Source: Paracoccus sp. SMMA_5_TC
GTDB taxonomy: Bacteria; Pseudomonadota; Alphaproteobacteria; Rhodobacterales; Rhodobacteraceae
Assembly: GCF_009696685.2 (NCBI RefSeq)
Contig: NZ_CP102355.1
Location: 835,001-899,000 of the forward strand
DNA length: 64,000 nt
Reading direction: 5' to 3'
The translations under genes were made by a program, and so were the position numbers. A model generated the notes under the pieces. The model was not told the DNA's origin, searched no databases, and saw nothing but the letters and a program-made list of their open reading frames with translations. This document shows, in pieces, positions 17,234-27,034 of this stretch. The first letter of the stretch is position 1, and each line of letters begins with the position of its first letter.

Positions 17234-17842
17234 CTAAAGGTCGAACAGCCCGCGGCGGGTCAGGTCGCGCGCCAGCGTAGCGGCGCCGGTAAAACGGATC
17301 GCCTGCATGCCCAGCGCCTGCGCGGCCGCGACGTTTTCGGGATTGTCGTCGATCAGCAGGCAATCGCCGGCGCTCAGCCCGTTGCGATCCAGCAGCAGGC
17401 GATAGATCCCCGGCTCGGGCTTGATCATGCCGACCTGGCCCGACACCACGATATCGGCGAAGATCTGCCCCAGCCGCGGATGCAGTTCCAGCGCCGCGGG
17501 CCAGGTATCGGCCGACCAGTTGGTCAGCGCGTAAAGCGGACAGTTGCGGGCCAGAAGCGCCTCGGCGATTTCCCAGCTGCCGGGGATGCGCTTTTCGATG
17601 GTGACGGCAAAGGCGGCGACATAACCCCGCAGATGCCGGGCGGCGTCGCCATGGGCGGCCTCTGCCGCCGCCAGACCCTGGGCCAGGCTGCGGCCGCGAT
17701 CCTGCTCGCGGTTCCACTGGGCAAAGCCGATCTGCGCCATCCAGGCCTCGGCCGCGTCGCGGCTGGCAAAGACATCGGCAAAGGCCAGGGCCGGATCCCA
17801 GTCGATCAGCACCCCGCCCAGATCGAAGATCACATTGGTCAT
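17234..17842 (-). CDS. HAD-superfamily phosphatase (haloacid-dehalogenase-like)
   Basis: 202-residue HAD hydrolase. Motif I is FDLGGVLIDWD, motif II is YALTNWS, motif III Lys is in GMIKPEPGIYR, and motif IV is LLIDDNPENV. The second Asp of the nucleophile motif is replaced by Gly (DLGGV), as in many haloacid dehalogenase and epoxide-hydrolase-N-terminal-like HADs. Substrate unknown; small phosphorylated sugars or nucleotides are possible. It is a single gene with its start 312 bp from thiD, in the opposite direction. Confidence 0.88.
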   Translation of the reverse strand: MTNVIFDLGGVLIDWDPALAFADVFASRDAAEAWMAQIGFAQWNREQDRGRSLAQGLAAAEAAHGDAARHLRGYVAAFAVTIEKRIPGSWEIAEALLARNCPLYALTNWSADTWPAALELHPRLGQIFADIVVSGQVGMIKPEPGIYRLLLDRNGLSAGDCLLIDDNPENVAAAQALGMQAIRFTGAATLARDLTRRGLFDL

Positions 17843-17931
17843 CCGCCTGCCCCGCTGTCCGACTGTCCGACTGTCCGCCCCAGCTAATGCGCAGCGCCGC
17901 GACCAAGGTCAAGCGCCCTGCCCGCGGGCCC

Positions 17932-17960
17932 TTGCGCGGCGGCGCCGCCTGCCCTAATGT
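17932..17960 (+). promoter_or_regulatory. Candidate promoter of the thi operon
   Basis: TTGCGC (17932-17937), 17-bp spacer, TAATGT (17955-17960), ending about 18 bases before the riboswitch core. Both hexamers are partial matches, but position and spacing are right for the riboswitch leader. Confidence 0.5.
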
Positions 17961-17976
17961 GACAACGAAATTTCTA

Positions 17977-18061
17977 CACTTGGGGTGCCCCGACGGGGCT
18001 GAGAGGTGCAAGGCACCGACCCATCGAACCTGATCCGGGTCATGCCGGCGGAGGGAAGGGT
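17977..18061 (+). promoter_or_regulatory. TPP riboswitch (THI element)
   Basis: The conserved thi-box parts occur in order: GGGGTGCCC, GGCTGAGA (the pyrimidine-sensor core CUGAGA), the P3 hairpin GGTGC-AAG-GCACC, ACCC, GAACCTGATCCGGGTCATG (the pyrophosphate-sensor region) and CCGGCGGAGGGAAGGG. It binds thiamine pyrophosphate and would repress the downstream thi operon when TPP is plentiful. A 93-nt stretch follows before the thiD start; no U-tract terminator is visible in it, so control is probably by hiding the AAGGAA ribosome site. Confidence 0.95.
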
Positions 18062-18154
18062 AGATCGTGGCACCATGGCCCTCAGGCCGCGCAAGGTGCC
18101 CGCGTATTTCCCCACCCATCCCGACATGGCCGGACCGACAAGGAACCGCGTGCC

Positions 18155-18966
<812 letters not shown>

Positions 18967-18967
<1 letters not shown>

Positions 18968-19947
18968 TGGCGGATGTCACCATCCTGGGCGCCGGGGTCA
19001 TGGGGCTGTGCATCGCCAGCGAACTGGTGGCGCGCGGGGTCAGGGCGCAGCTGATCGATCCCGCCGGCGGTCCGGGACCGCAGGCCTGCAGCTGGTGGGC
19101 CGGCGGCATGCTGGCGCCGCATTGCGAAAGCGAAAGCGCCGAACCGACGGTCCTGCGCCTGGGCGCCGAGGCGGCGCAATGGTGGGCGCGTCGGGGCGCG
19201 CGGCTGACCCAACGCGGCACGCTGGTGCTGGCGCTGTCGCGCGACCGCGCCGAACTGGACCGCTTTGCCCGCCTGACCCAGGGCCACCAGACCGTCAGCG
19301 GCGACGAGATCGCGGCCCTGGAGCCCGATCTGGCCGGGCGCATCCCGCGCGGGCTGTTCTATGCCAGCGAATCGCATCTGGACCCGCGCCAGGCGCTGGC
19401 GGCGCTGCGCGACGATCTGGCGGCGCGGGGGACGCCCATCCGGACCGGCGCACCGACGCCACAGGGGCTGGTCATCGACGCGCGCGGTCTGGCCGCCCGC
19501 GACCGGCTGGCCGACCTGCGCGGCGTGCGCGGCGAGATGATGGTCATTCGCTGCCCGGAACTGCGGCTTGGCCGCACCATCCGCCTGCTGCACCCGCGCA
19601 TCCCGATCTATCTGGTGCCGCGCGGCGACGGCATCTACATGCTGGGCGCCACCATGCTGGAAAGCGGCACCCGCAGCCATGTCACCGCCCGTTCCGCGGT
19701 CGAATTGCTGAGCGCGCTTTACGCCCTGCACCCCGGCTTTGCCGAGGCCGAGATCCTCGAGCTGGGCGCCGATGCCCGCCCCGCATTTCCCGACAACCTG
19801 CCCCGCCTGCGCCGGCGGGGACAGACGCTGTTTGCCAATGGCCTCTACCGCCACGGCTATCTTTTGGCCCCCGCCGTGGCGCGCATGACGGCCGAATACC
19901 TGATCGATGGCCAGATCCCGGAGTTGATGGATGAAAATCACCCTTAA
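18967..19947 (+). CDS. thiO: Glycine oxidase ThiO
   Basis: 326-residue FAD-dependent DAO-family oxidase that turns glycine into the imine (dehydroglycine) used for the thiazole ring, the aerobic alternative to ThiH. FAD-binding ILGAGVMGLCIASELVARG at the N-terminus, SWWAGGMLAPHCESE, and a C-terminal RHGYLLAPAVARMTAEYL. It starts at the ATG in TGATG (1-bp overlap with thiD) and overlaps thiS by 17 bp. The much longer open frame back to 18067 is the shadow of thiD. Confidence 0.93.
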
Positions 19948-20128
19948 CGGTGCCCCGCACGAATTGTCCGGCCCGACGGTCCAGGACGCCCTGGCCGAAA
20001 TCGGCCTGGCCGAGGCGCGCGTCGCCACGGCGCTGAACGGCGTCTTTCTGCCCGCCGACCAGCGCGCCCTGACCCCGCTTGGCGATGGCGACGCGCTGGA
20101 AGTCGTCGCCCCGATGCAGGGGGGCTGA
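19931..20128 (+). CDS. thiS: Sulfur carrier protein ThiS
   Basis: 65-residue ubiquitin-fold carrier ending in the required Gly-Gly (APMQGG). The C-terminus is adenylated by ThiF and thiocarboxylated to donate sulfur to the thiazole. Body motifs [21 protein letters not shown] and [13 protein letters not shown] match the family. It overlaps thiO by 17 bp and is 2 bp before thiG, consistent with tight co-translation of partners. Confidence 0.96.
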   Translation: MKITLNGAPHELSGPTVQDALAEIGLAEARVATALNGVFLPADQRALTPLGDGDALEVVAPMQGG

Positions 20129-20130
20129 CC

Positions 20131-20895
20131 ATGCCGCAATTTTACGGCACCACCATCGACAGCGCGCTGATGCTGGGCACGGCGCAATACCCGTCGCCGG
20201 CAGTCATGGCGCAGGCGTTCCAGGCTTCGGGCGCCGGGATTGCCACGGTCAGCCTGCGGCGCGAAGGCGGCGGCGGCCAGGACTTTTTCCGCCTGATCCA
20301 GGGCCTGGGCATCCCGCTGCTGCCCAATACCGCCGGCTGCCATTCCGTGCGCGAGGCGGTGACCACCGCACAGATGGCGCGCGAGCTGTTCGGCACGCCC
20401 TGGATCAAGCTCGAGGTGATCCGCGACGATGATACCCTGTGCCCCGATGTGGTGGCGCTGATCGATGCGGCGCGCATCCTGTCGCAGGACGGTTTCCAGG
20501 TCTTTCCCTATTGCACCGAGGATCTGTCGGTCTGCGGCCGCCTGCTGGAGGCGGGATGCGAGGTGCTGATGCCCTGGGGCGCGCCCATCGGCTCGGGCCG
20601 GGGGCTGAACAACGCCTATGGGCTGCGCAGTCTCAGGGCGCATTTCCCCCAGGTGCCGCTGGTGGTCGATGCCGGCATCGGCCTGCCCAGCCATGCCGCG
20701 CAGGCGATGGAACTGGGCTATGACGCCGTTCTGCTGAACACCGCCGTCGCCCGCGCCGGCGATCCGGTGGCAATGGCCCGCGCCATGGCCCTGGCGATCG
20801 AGGCCGGCCGGCTTGCCCATGCCGCCCAGCCGATCGAGGCCCGCGACATGGCCGCACCCTCGACCCCGATGCTGGGGATGGCGGTGCTGGCATGA
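20131..20895 (+). CDS. thiG: Thiazole synthase ThiG
   Basis: 254-residue TIM-barrel enzyme that joins 1-deoxyxylulose 5-phosphate, dehydroglycine and ThiS thiocarboxylate into thiazole phosphate. The Schiff-base lysine sits in PWIKLEVI, followed by [34 protein letters not shown] and [18 protein letters not shown], all family signatures. The ATG is 2 bp after thiS and the stop overlaps thiE by 4 bp. Confidence 0.97.
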   Translation: MPQFYGTTIDSALMLGTAQYPSPAVMAQAFQASGAGIATVSLRREGGGGQDFFRLIQGLGIPLLPNTAGCHSVREAVTTAQMARELFGTPWIKLEVIRDDDTLCPDVVALIDAARILSQDGFQVFPYCTEDLSVCGRLLEAGCEVLMPWGAPIGSGRGLNNAYGLRSLRAHFPQVPLVVDAGIGLPSHAAQAMELGYDAVLLNTAVARAGDPVAMARAMALAIEAGRLAHAAQPIEARDMAAPSTPMLGMAVLA

Positions 20896-21488
20896 AGCTG
20901 CCGCGCTTTTACCCGATCTTCGACAACACCGACTGGCTGCGGCGGGCGCTGCCCTTGGGGGTCGGTCTGGTGCAGATCCGTATCAAGGACCAGCCCGCGC
21001 CGCGGCTTTTGGGCGAACTGGCGCTGGCGCAGGAACTGTGCCGGGAACATGGCGCCACGCTGGTCATCAACGACCACTGGCAGGCCGCCATCGACCTGGG
21101 CTGCGACTTCGTGCATCTGGGGCAAGAGGATCTGGACGCGGCCGATGTCGCCGCGATCCGCCGCGCCGGTCTGCGGCTGGGGATTTCCACCCATGACCAC
21201 GCCGAACTAGACCGCGCCATGGCGCTGCGCCCCGATTATGTCGCCCTGGGCCCGGTCTGGCCCACGATCCTTAAGAAGATGAAATGGGAACAGCAGGGGC
21301 TGGAGCGCCTGGGCGAATGGCGCCGCATCCTGGGCACGACGCCGCTGATCGCCATCGGCGGGATGACGCCGGAACGCGCGCTGTTGGCCTTTCAAGCGGG
21401 GGCCGATGTCGTCTCGGCCGTGACCGACATCACGCTGAATCCCGACCCCGAGGCGCGGCTGCGCGAATGGCTGCAGGTGACGGCATGA
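20892..21488 (+). CDS. thiE: Thiamine phosphate synthase
   Basis: 198-residue TIM-barrel enzyme that couples HMP-PP with thiazole phosphate to give thiamine phosphate. Conserved points: [55 protein letters not shown] and a final VSAVTDI. It is slightly shorter than most ThiE and lacks an N-terminal extension. Overlaps both neighbours by 4 bp. Confidence 0.94.
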   Translation: MKLPRFYPIFDNTDWLRRALPLGVGLVQIRIKDQPAPRLLGELALAQELCREHGATLVINDHWQAAIDLGCDFVHLGQEDLDAADVAAIRRAGLRLGISTHDHAELDRAMALRPDYVALGPVWPTILKKMKWEQQGLERLGEWRRILGTTPLIAIGGMTPERALLAFQAGADVVSAVTDITLNPDPEARLREWLQVTA

Positions 21489-22456
21489 GCCGCTATGCCC
21501 GGCAGATGGTGCTGCCCCAGGTCGGCGCGGCCGGCCAGGACCGGCTGGCGCGGGCGCGGGTGCTGGTCGTGGGCGCCGGCGGGCTGGGGGTGCCGGTGCT
21601 GCAATATCTGGCCGGCGCCGGACTGGGCAGCATCACCGTTATCGACCCCGACCGGGTCGAGGAAACGAACCTGCACCGGCAACCGCTCTATTGCATGCAG
21701 GATCTGGGCCAGCCCAAGGCGATGGCCGCGGCGCGGGCGCTGGCGGATCTGAACCCGCAGGTGCGGCTGACCCCGCTGGTGGCGCGGCTGACCCCCGCCA
21801 ATGCCCCGGAACTGGTCGCCGCCAGCGATCTGGTGCTGGACTGTGCCGACAGCTATGCCGCCAGCTATACCCTGTCGGATGCCTGTCTGGCGGCGGGGCG
21901 GCCGCTGATCTCGGCCTCGGCGCTGGGGCTTTCGGGCTATGTCGGCGGCTTTTGCGGCGAACGGGCGCGGGGCGGCGCGCCCAGCCTGCGGGCGCTGTTT
22001 CCCGACCCGCCCGACAGCGGCCAGACCTGCGCCAGCGCCGGGGTGATGGGGCCTGTGGTGGGCATGCTGGGCTGTCTGCAGGCGCAGATGGCCATGGCCG
22101 CGATCCTGGGCCTGACACCCAACCCGCTGGGCCAGTTCATCCGCCTGGACGCCGGCCGGCTGAGCCAGTTCCGCTTCGACGGCGCCCCGGAGCAGTCCGG
22201 GCCGCGCTTCATCGCCCGCGAACAGGTGGCGGCGGCCGATCTGGTCATCGACCTGCGCCCGCAGACCGAGGCGCCGCGAACCGCCGTGCCCCAGGCGCTG
22301 CGCCTGCCCGATTATGGCGCCCATGGCCCTCTGCCCGCCCCCGGCCAGCGCGTGGTGCTGGCCTGCCGGTCGGGCCTGCGTGCCTGGCGCGCCGCCCATG
22401 CGCTTGCCCGCCGTTTCGACGGCGAAATCACCCTTCTTGCGACAGGAGACGACTGA
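21485..22456 (+). CDS. thiF: ThiF-type adenylyltransferase fused to a rhodanese-like domain
   Basis: 323 residues: an E1-like adenylyltransferase (about 1-235) plus a short rhodanese-like tail (about 250-323). The nucleotide site GAGGLG (30-35), the DPDRVEETNLHRQ segment and the DCADSY motif are present, as is Cys182 in TCASAGVMGP. The tail carries a rhodanese-type loop CRSGLRAW (Cys294), which could relay persulfide sulfur to ThiS. The two CxxC zinc pairs usual in ThiF/MoeB are missing: the first is replaced by PSLRALFPD (167-174), and no second pair precedes the rhodanese part. Position after thiSGE argues for ThiF rather than MoeB. Confidence 0.88.
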   Translation: MSRYARQMVLPQVGAAGQDRLARARVLVVGAGGLGVPVLQYLAGAGLGSITVIDPDRVEETNLHRQPLYCMQDLGQPKAMAAARALADLNPQVRLTPLVARLTPANAPELVAASDLVLDCADSYAASYTLSDACLAAGRPLISASALGLSGYVGGFCGERARGGAPSLRALFPDPPDSGQTCASAGVMGPVVGMLGCLQAQMAMAAILGLTPNPLGQFIRLDAGRLSQFRFDGAPEQSGPRFIAREQVAAADLVIDLRPQTEAPRTAVPQALRLPDYGAHGPLPAPGQRVVLACRSGLRAWRAAHALARRFDGEITLLATGDD

Positions 22457-23394
22457 TGAAGCCCTTTGCCCTTGCCGCCGCGCTGGCGGTCCTGGTCCAG
22501 CCGGCGCTGGCCGCCGACAAGGTGACGCTGCTGCTGGACTGGTTCGTGAACCCCGATCATGCGCCGATCATCATCGCCCGCGAAAAGGGCTTTTTCGCCG
22601 ATGCCGGGCTGGAGGTCGATGTGGTCGCCCCCGCCGACCCGGCCGATCCGCCCAAGCTGGTCGCCGCCGGCAAGGCCGATTACGCCATAAGCTATCAGCC
22701 GCAACTGCATTTGCAGGTGCACGAGGGCCTGCCGCTGAAACGCGTGGGCACCCTGATCGCCACGCCGCTGAACTGCCTGATGGTCAAGGCCGACGGTCCG
22801 GTGCAGCAGATCGCCGATCTCAAGGGCAAGAAGATCGGCTATTCGGTTTCGGGGGTCGAGGATGCGCTGGTCGGCCAGATCCTGAAAACCGCGGGCCTGT
22901 CCATGTCCGATGTGCAGATGGTGAACGTGAACTGGTCGCTGTCGCCGGCGCTGATCGCCGGCCAGGTCGATGCCACCATCGGCGCCTATCGCAATTTCGA
23001 ACTGACGCAGATGCGGCTGGAAGGCGCCGAGGGCAAGTGTTTCTTTGTCGAGGAACAGGGCGTGCCGACCTATGACGAGCTGATCTTTGTCGCCAACCCG
23101 ACCCGGATGGACCTGGACCGGACCCGGCGGCTGCTGCAGGCTGTCGAACGCGGCGCCCAATACATGGTCAATCACCCCGAAGAAAGCTGGCAGCTGTTTT
23201 CCGCCACCGCCCCCGATCTGTCGGACGAGCTGAACGCGCAGGCCTGGAAGGATACCCTGCCGCGGTTCTCGCAAAGCCCGGCGGCGCTGGACCAGGGGCG
23301 CTATGCCCGTTTTGAACAGTTCCTGAAGGATGCCCGGCTGATCGAGACGGCACTGCCGGTGTCGGATCTGGCCATGGATGTGGGTGCGCCATGA
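22456..23394 (+). CDS. NMT1/THI5-like ABC transporter substrate-binding protein (ThiY-like)
   Basis: 312-residue periplasmic protein with a 19-residue signal peptide (MKPFALAAALAVLVQPALA). The mature start VTLLLDWFVNPDHAPIIIAREKGFFADAGLEV is the hallmark of the NMT1/THI5-like family, which binds thiamine pyrimidine precursors such as formyl-aminopyrimidine or HMP. The start overlaps the thiF stop by one base (TGATG). It is followed by tenA and the matching ATPase and permease, so the four form a pyrimidine uptake and salvage set. No CCCFC-type cysteine cluster of the eukaryotic THI5 enzymes is present, favouring a transport role. Confidence 0.9.
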   Translation: MKPFALAAALAVLVQPALAADKVTLLLDWFVNPDHAPIIIAREKGFFADAGLEVDVVAPADPADPPKLVAAGKADYAISYQPQLHLQVHEGLPLKRVGTLIATPLNCLMVKADGPVQQIADLKGKKIGYSVSGVEDALVGQILKTAGLSMSDVQMVNVNWSLSPALIAGQVDATIGAYRNFELTQMRLEGAEGKCFFVEEQGVPTYDELIFVANPTRMDLDRTRRLLQAVERGAQYMVNHPEESWQLFSATAPDLSDELNAQAWKDTLPRFSQSPAALDQGRYARFEQFLKDARLIETALPVSDLAMDVGAP

Positions 23395-24059
23395 GCTATG
23401 GCGCCGCATTCGCCCAGTGGCGGGCCGCCGCGCCCGACTGGCACGCCTATACCCACCACCGCTTTGTCGAAGGGATGCGCGACGGCAGCCTGCCGCGATC
23501 GGCCTTTCTGACCTATCTGGTGCAGGATTACCTGTTCCTGATCCAGTTCGCCCGCGCCTGGGCGCTGGCGGTGGTCAAGGCCGGCGATCTGGACGAGATG
23601 CGGGCCTGTTCGGCGACGGTCCACGCGCTACTGGACCATGAAATGGCGCTGCATGTCGAAACCTGCGCCGCCGCCGGCATCGACACCGGGGCAATGCTGG
23701 CCACGCCCGAGGCGCTGACCAATATCGCCTATACCCGCTATGTGCTGGATGCGGGAATGTCGGGGGATTTCCTGGACCTGCTGGCGGCGCTGATGCCCTG
23801 TGTGCTGGGCTATGGGGAAATCGGCGCCCGTCTGGCGCGCGAGGCAGCGCCCGACACCCCCTATCGGCCCTGGATCGACACCTATGCCGGCGCGGCCTAT
23901 CAGCAGACCTGCCGCGAGGCCGGGGCGCTGATGGACGCGGCGCTGCGAAAGCGGCTGGGCGATCAGCCGCAGGCCAGCCCGCGTTGGGCGGCGCTGAGCC
24001 AGCGCTTTGCCACCGCCACCCGGCTGGAGGTCGGTTTCTGGGACCTGGGCGGGACATGA
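23391..24059 (+). CDS. tenA: TenA-family aminopyrimidine aminohydrolase (thiaminase II)
   Basis: 222-residue all-helical TenA protein. It would hydrolyse aminomethyl-pyrimidine breakdown products of thiamine to HMP for ThiD. The active-site cysteine is in LMPCVLGYGEIG, the conserved C-terminal glutamate in RLEVGFWDLG, and aromatic HxxF/YLVQDYLFL segments line the pocket. Overlaps both neighbours by 4 bp. In this setting salvage of imported pyrimidine is the natural role. Confidence 0.94.
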   Translation: MSYGAAFAQWRAAAPDWHAYTHHRFVEGMRDGSLPRSAFLTYLVQDYLFLIQFARAWALAVVKAGDLDEMRACSATVHALLDHEMALHVETCAAAGIDTGAMLATPEALTNIAYTRYVLDAGMSGDFLDLLAALMPCVLGYGEIGARLAREAAPDTPYRPWIDTYAGAAYQQTCREAGALMDAALRKRLGDQPQASPRWAALSQRFATATRLEVGFWDLGGT

Positions 24060-24763
24060 TGGCGCGGGTTCGTGGCCGCGCATGGGTCGGCGATCAGCCG
24101 CTGTTCGCGCCCCTTGATCTGCAACTGCGGTCGGGGGAATGGACCTGTCTGCTGGGGCCCTCGGGCGTGGGGAAATCGACGCTGCTGCGGTTGCTGGCGG
24201 GCTTGGAAACCGGCGCCCGTTTCGAGGGCGAGGTGATCCGCGACCAGCCGGCGGCGCTGATGGCGCAGGATGCAGGGCTGATCCCCTGGCTGGACGTGAC
24301 CGGCAATGTGGCCCTGGGCGCACGCCTGCGCGGCGAGGCCAGGGCCCCGGACGCCCTGCGGCGGGCCTTGGCGCTGATTGCGGCGGTGGGTTTGCAGGAT
24401 CGGGCCCATCACCTGCCGGCCGAATTGTCGGGTGGTCAGCGCCAGCGCGTCGCCCTGGCCCGCACATTGTTCGAGGACCGGCCGCTGGTGCTGCTTGACG
24501 AGCCGTTTTCCGCCCTGGACACCCGCACCCGCGCGCAGATGCAGGACCTGGCCGCAGCCCTGCTGCGCGACCGCAGTGTGCTGCTGGTGACGCACGACCC
24601 GGCCGAGGCCGCGCGCCTGGGCGACCGCATCCTGCTGTTGCGCGAAAGCGGGCTGACCGAATGGTCGGTGGAGCTGCCGCGGCCGCCGGGCGGCGCCCGT
24701 CCCTATGATGCCCCCGAAGTGCTGGCATTGCAGGCCGATCTGATGCGGGGAATGATGGCATGA
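24056..24763 (+). CDS. ABC transporter ATP-binding protein, thiamine-precursor uptake (ThiZ-like)
   Basis: 235-residue ATPase with Walker A GPSGVGKST, Q-loop LMAQDAGLIPWL, signature LSGGQRQRVALARTL, Walker B VLLDEPFSALD and switch His in VTHDPAEAARLGDRIL. The 'LIPW' after the Q loop is typical of the nitrate/sulfonate/thiamine-precursor group. The start at the first of two tandem ATGs overlaps the tenA stop (ATGA). It partners the following permease and the NMT1-like binding protein. Confidence 0.92.
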   Translation: MMARVRGRAWVGDQPLFAPLDLQLRSGEWTCLLGPSGVGKSTLLRLLAGLETGARFEGEVIRDQPAALMAQDAGLIPWLDVTGNVALGARLRGEARAPDALRRALALIAAVGLQDRAHHLPAELSGGQRQRVALARTLFEDRPLVLLDEPFSALDTRTRAQMQDLAAALLRDRSVLLVTHDPAEAARLGDRILLLRESGLTEWSVELPRPPGGARPYDAPEVLALQADLMRGMMA

Positions 24764-25491
24764 GGACGGTGATCGCGCTGATCGCAGCGCTGCTGATCCT
24801 GTGGCAGGGCGCCATCTGGCTGCTGGGACTGCCCGGATTTCTGCTGCCGGAACCGGCGGCGGTGGCGCGGGCGCTGTGGCAGCACCGCGCCGAAATCGCC
24901 GGCCACGCCGGCTTCACCCTGATCGAGGTGCTGTTGGGCTTTGTGCTGGGTTCGGCCCTGGGCGCGGGTCTGGCCGTCGCCATGGGGTTTTCGCCCCGCC
25001 TGACCGGGGTGCTGAAGCCGCTGCTGACCTTCAGCCAGACCATCCCGATCTTTGCCCTGGCGCCGATCCTGACGCTGTGGCTGGGCTTTGGCATGGCACC
25101 AAAGATCGCGGTCACGGTGCTGATCGTGTTCTTTCCGGTCGCCTCGGCCTTTCTGGACGGTTTGTCGCAGACGCCGCAGGCGGCGCTGGATCTGGCGCGG
25201 GTCATGGGGGCCAGCCGCGGCCGCATCATGCGCCATCTGCGCATCCCCGCCGCATTGCCGCATCTGGCCACCGGATTGCGGCTGGCGGCCGTCTATGCGC
25301 CCATCGGGGCGGTGATCGGCGAATGGGTGGGCGGTGCCCGCGGCCTGGGGGCGCTGATGATCCACGCCAACGGGCGGATGAAAACCGACCTGGTCTTTGC
25401 CGCGCTGCTGGTGCTGTCGGTGATGACGGTGCTGTTTGCCCGGGGGGTCGCCTGGGCGCTGGCGCGGCTGTGGCGCCGCTATGGAGTCTAG
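24760..25491 (+). CDS. ABC transporter permease, thiamine-precursor uptake (ThiX-like)
   Basis: 243-residue inner-membrane protein with about six helices and the EAA loop AALDLARVMGASRGRIMRHLRIPAALPHL characteristic of the NitT/TauT permease family. Overlaps the ATPase gene by 4 bp and is the last gene of the riboswitch-controlled operon. It converges on mobA with a 3-bp gap and no terminator visible. Confidence 0.92.
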   Translation: MRTVIALIAALLILWQGAIWLLGLPGFLLPEPAAVARALWQHRAEIAGHAGFTLIEVLLGFVLGSALGAGLAVAMGFSPRLTGVLKPLLTFSQTIPIFALAPILTLWLGFGMAPKIAVTVLIVFFPVASAFLDGLSQTPQAALDLARVMGASRGRIMRHLRIPAALPHLATGLRLAAVYAPIGAVIGEWVGGARGLGALMIHANGRMKTDLVFAALLVLSVMTVLFARGVAWALARLWRRYGV

Positions 25492-25494
25492 CGG

Positions 25495-26109
25495 CTAGAC
25501 AAGTCTTGCAGCGCTGGCCAGTTCCTCGGGCGTGTTGATGTTCAGGAAGGGATCGACCGGCCGGCTGTCGAACACGGCGCGGCCGGGATCATAGGCGGCG
25601 GCGAACTGGCCGGCCCGATGCAGCCCCGATTCCAGCGCGGCGCACAGGTCCGCGCGCAGCGTCACAGGCCACAGCGCACAGGTAGGATGGTCGCGCAGCC
25701 TGCCGCTGGCATCGGGGCTGGCGGCAAGCGCCAGGCCGCTGCGGCCGCGGGCCTCGTAGAGGCGGTGCACCAGGTCGAGCGGCAGGAACGGTGTATCGAC
25801 ACTGACCGAGACCACCTCGGTCGCGCCCTGGCTTGCCGCCCAGTCCATGCCGGCCAGCACGCCCGCCAGAGGGCCCGGAAACCCCCCGAAGCCATCGGCG
25901 ATCACCGGCAGGTCGTAATCGGCAAAGGCCTCGCCCCCGCCATTGGCATTCAGCGCCAGCCCCGCGCATTGCGGGCGCAGCCGCGACATCACCCGCGCCA
26001 GCAGGGTTTCGCCCGCCAGAAGCCGCAGCGCCTTGTTGCCGCCGCCCATCCGCGTCGAACGCCCCCCCGCCAGGATCACCGCCAGCACCGTCGGCCTGCC
26101 GCCGCCCAT
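25495..26109 (-). CDS. mobA: Molybdenum cofactor guanylyltransferase
   Basis: 204-residue nucleotidyltransferase that joins GMP to molybdopterin to give the MGD cofactor of enzymes such as nitrate and DMSO reductases. N-terminal VILAGGRSTRMGGGNKAL is the GTP-binding signature, with GFGGFPGPLAGVLAGMDWA and VDTPFLPLDLV following, and NINTPEEL near the C-terminus. The ATG of MGGGRPT is chosen, with GGCAGG just upstream; a longer frame to 26175 has no support. Single gene between the thi operon and fghA. Confidence 0.94.
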   Translation of the reverse strand: MGGGRPTVLAVILAGGRSTRMGGGNKALRLLAGETLLARVMSRLRPQCAGLALNANGGGEAFADYDLPVIADGFGGFPGPLAGVLAGMDWAASQGATEVVSVSVDTPFLPLDLVHRLYEARGRSGLALAASPDASGRLRDHPTCALWPVTLRADLCAALESGLHRAGQFAAAYDPGRAVFDSRPVDPFLNINTPEELASAARLV

Positions 26110-26188
26110 TCCTGCCACCTTGCAGCCCTGTTTTCCATCCCGGATCAGTCTGCCAGAGCCGGGGCGGCGGTGCAAATGCCGGGGCTGG

Positions 26189-27034
26189 TCAGCCGGTCGT
26201 CAGACGCTCGGCGTGCCAGCGGATGTGATCGGCGATAAAGCTTTGCACGAAGAAATAGCTGTGATCATACCCCGGCTGCATGCGCAGCACCCCGGGCTGG
26301 CGCCGCGCCACCATGGCCGCCGCCAGGGTTTCCGGGCGCAACAGATCCAGAAACTGATCCTCGGTCCCCTGGTCGATCAGCACCTCGCCGGGAAAGCCGC
26401 GCTCGCGCATCAGGATGCTGGCGTCATGCGCCGCCCATTGCCCGCGATCGGCGCCCAGATAGGCGCCCAGCTGCTTGCGCCCCCAGTCGGATTCACTGGG
26501 ATTGGCGATCGGCGCAAAGGCCGAGACCGAGCGGTAACGCTCGGGCAAGGTCATGGCGATGGTCAGCGCGCCATGGCCACCCATGGAATGGCCGGTGATG
26601 CCCTGGGTCCGGCCGTCAAGGGCGAAGCGCTCGAACACCAGCGCCGGCAACTCCTGCGTCACATAGTTCCACATGCGAAAATGCGGCGCCCAGGGCGCTT
26701 CGGTGGCATCGACGTAGAAACCCGCGCCCTGCCCCAGATCATAGGCCTCATCATCGGCCACGCCTTCCCCGCGCGGCGAGGTGTCGGGAAAGACCATAGC
26801 AAGCCCGTATTGCGCCGCCCATTGCTGCGCACCGGCCTTGATCATCGCGTTTTCATGCGTGCAGGTCAGACCCGAAAGATACCACAGCACCGGCACCGGT
26901 CCATCGCTGGCCTGGGGTGGCAGATAAAGACCGAAGGTCATGGCCGTGCCCGTCGCCTGCGAAAGGTGACGATAGACGCCCTGGATGCCACCGAAGCAGC
27001 GACTTTCGGACAATGTCTCGACGGTGTGGGTCAA
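26189..27034 (-). CDS. fghA: S-formylglutathione hydrolase
   Basis: 281-residue esterase-D-type hydrolase, last step of glutathione-dependent formaldehyde oxidation (formate plus glutathione). Nucleophile Ser150 in GHSMGGHGA, the acid in IDQGTEDQFL and His in PGYDHSYFF complete the triad; ETLSESRCFGGIQGVYRH is the usual N-terminus. The start is a TTG at 27034 within TTGA, overlapping the stop of the upstream GNAT gene by 4 bp, with AGGAGAGG before it; no ATG lies near enough. The adjacent GNAT and ClpP genes point to no pathway link. Confidence 0.94.
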   Translation of the reverse strand: MTHTVETLSESRCFGGIQGVYRHLSQATGTAMTFGLYLPPQASDGPVPVLWYLSGLTCTHENAMIKAGAQQWAAQYGLAMVFPDTSPRGEGVADDEAYDLGQGAGFYVDATEAPWAPHFRMWNYVTQELPALVFERFALDGRTQGITGHSMGGHGALTIAMTLPERYRSVSAFAPIANPSESDWGRKQLGAYLGADRGQWAAHDASILMRERGFPGEVLIDQGTEDQFLDLLRPETLAAAMVARRQPGVLRMQPGYDHSYFFVQSFIADHIRWHAERLTTG

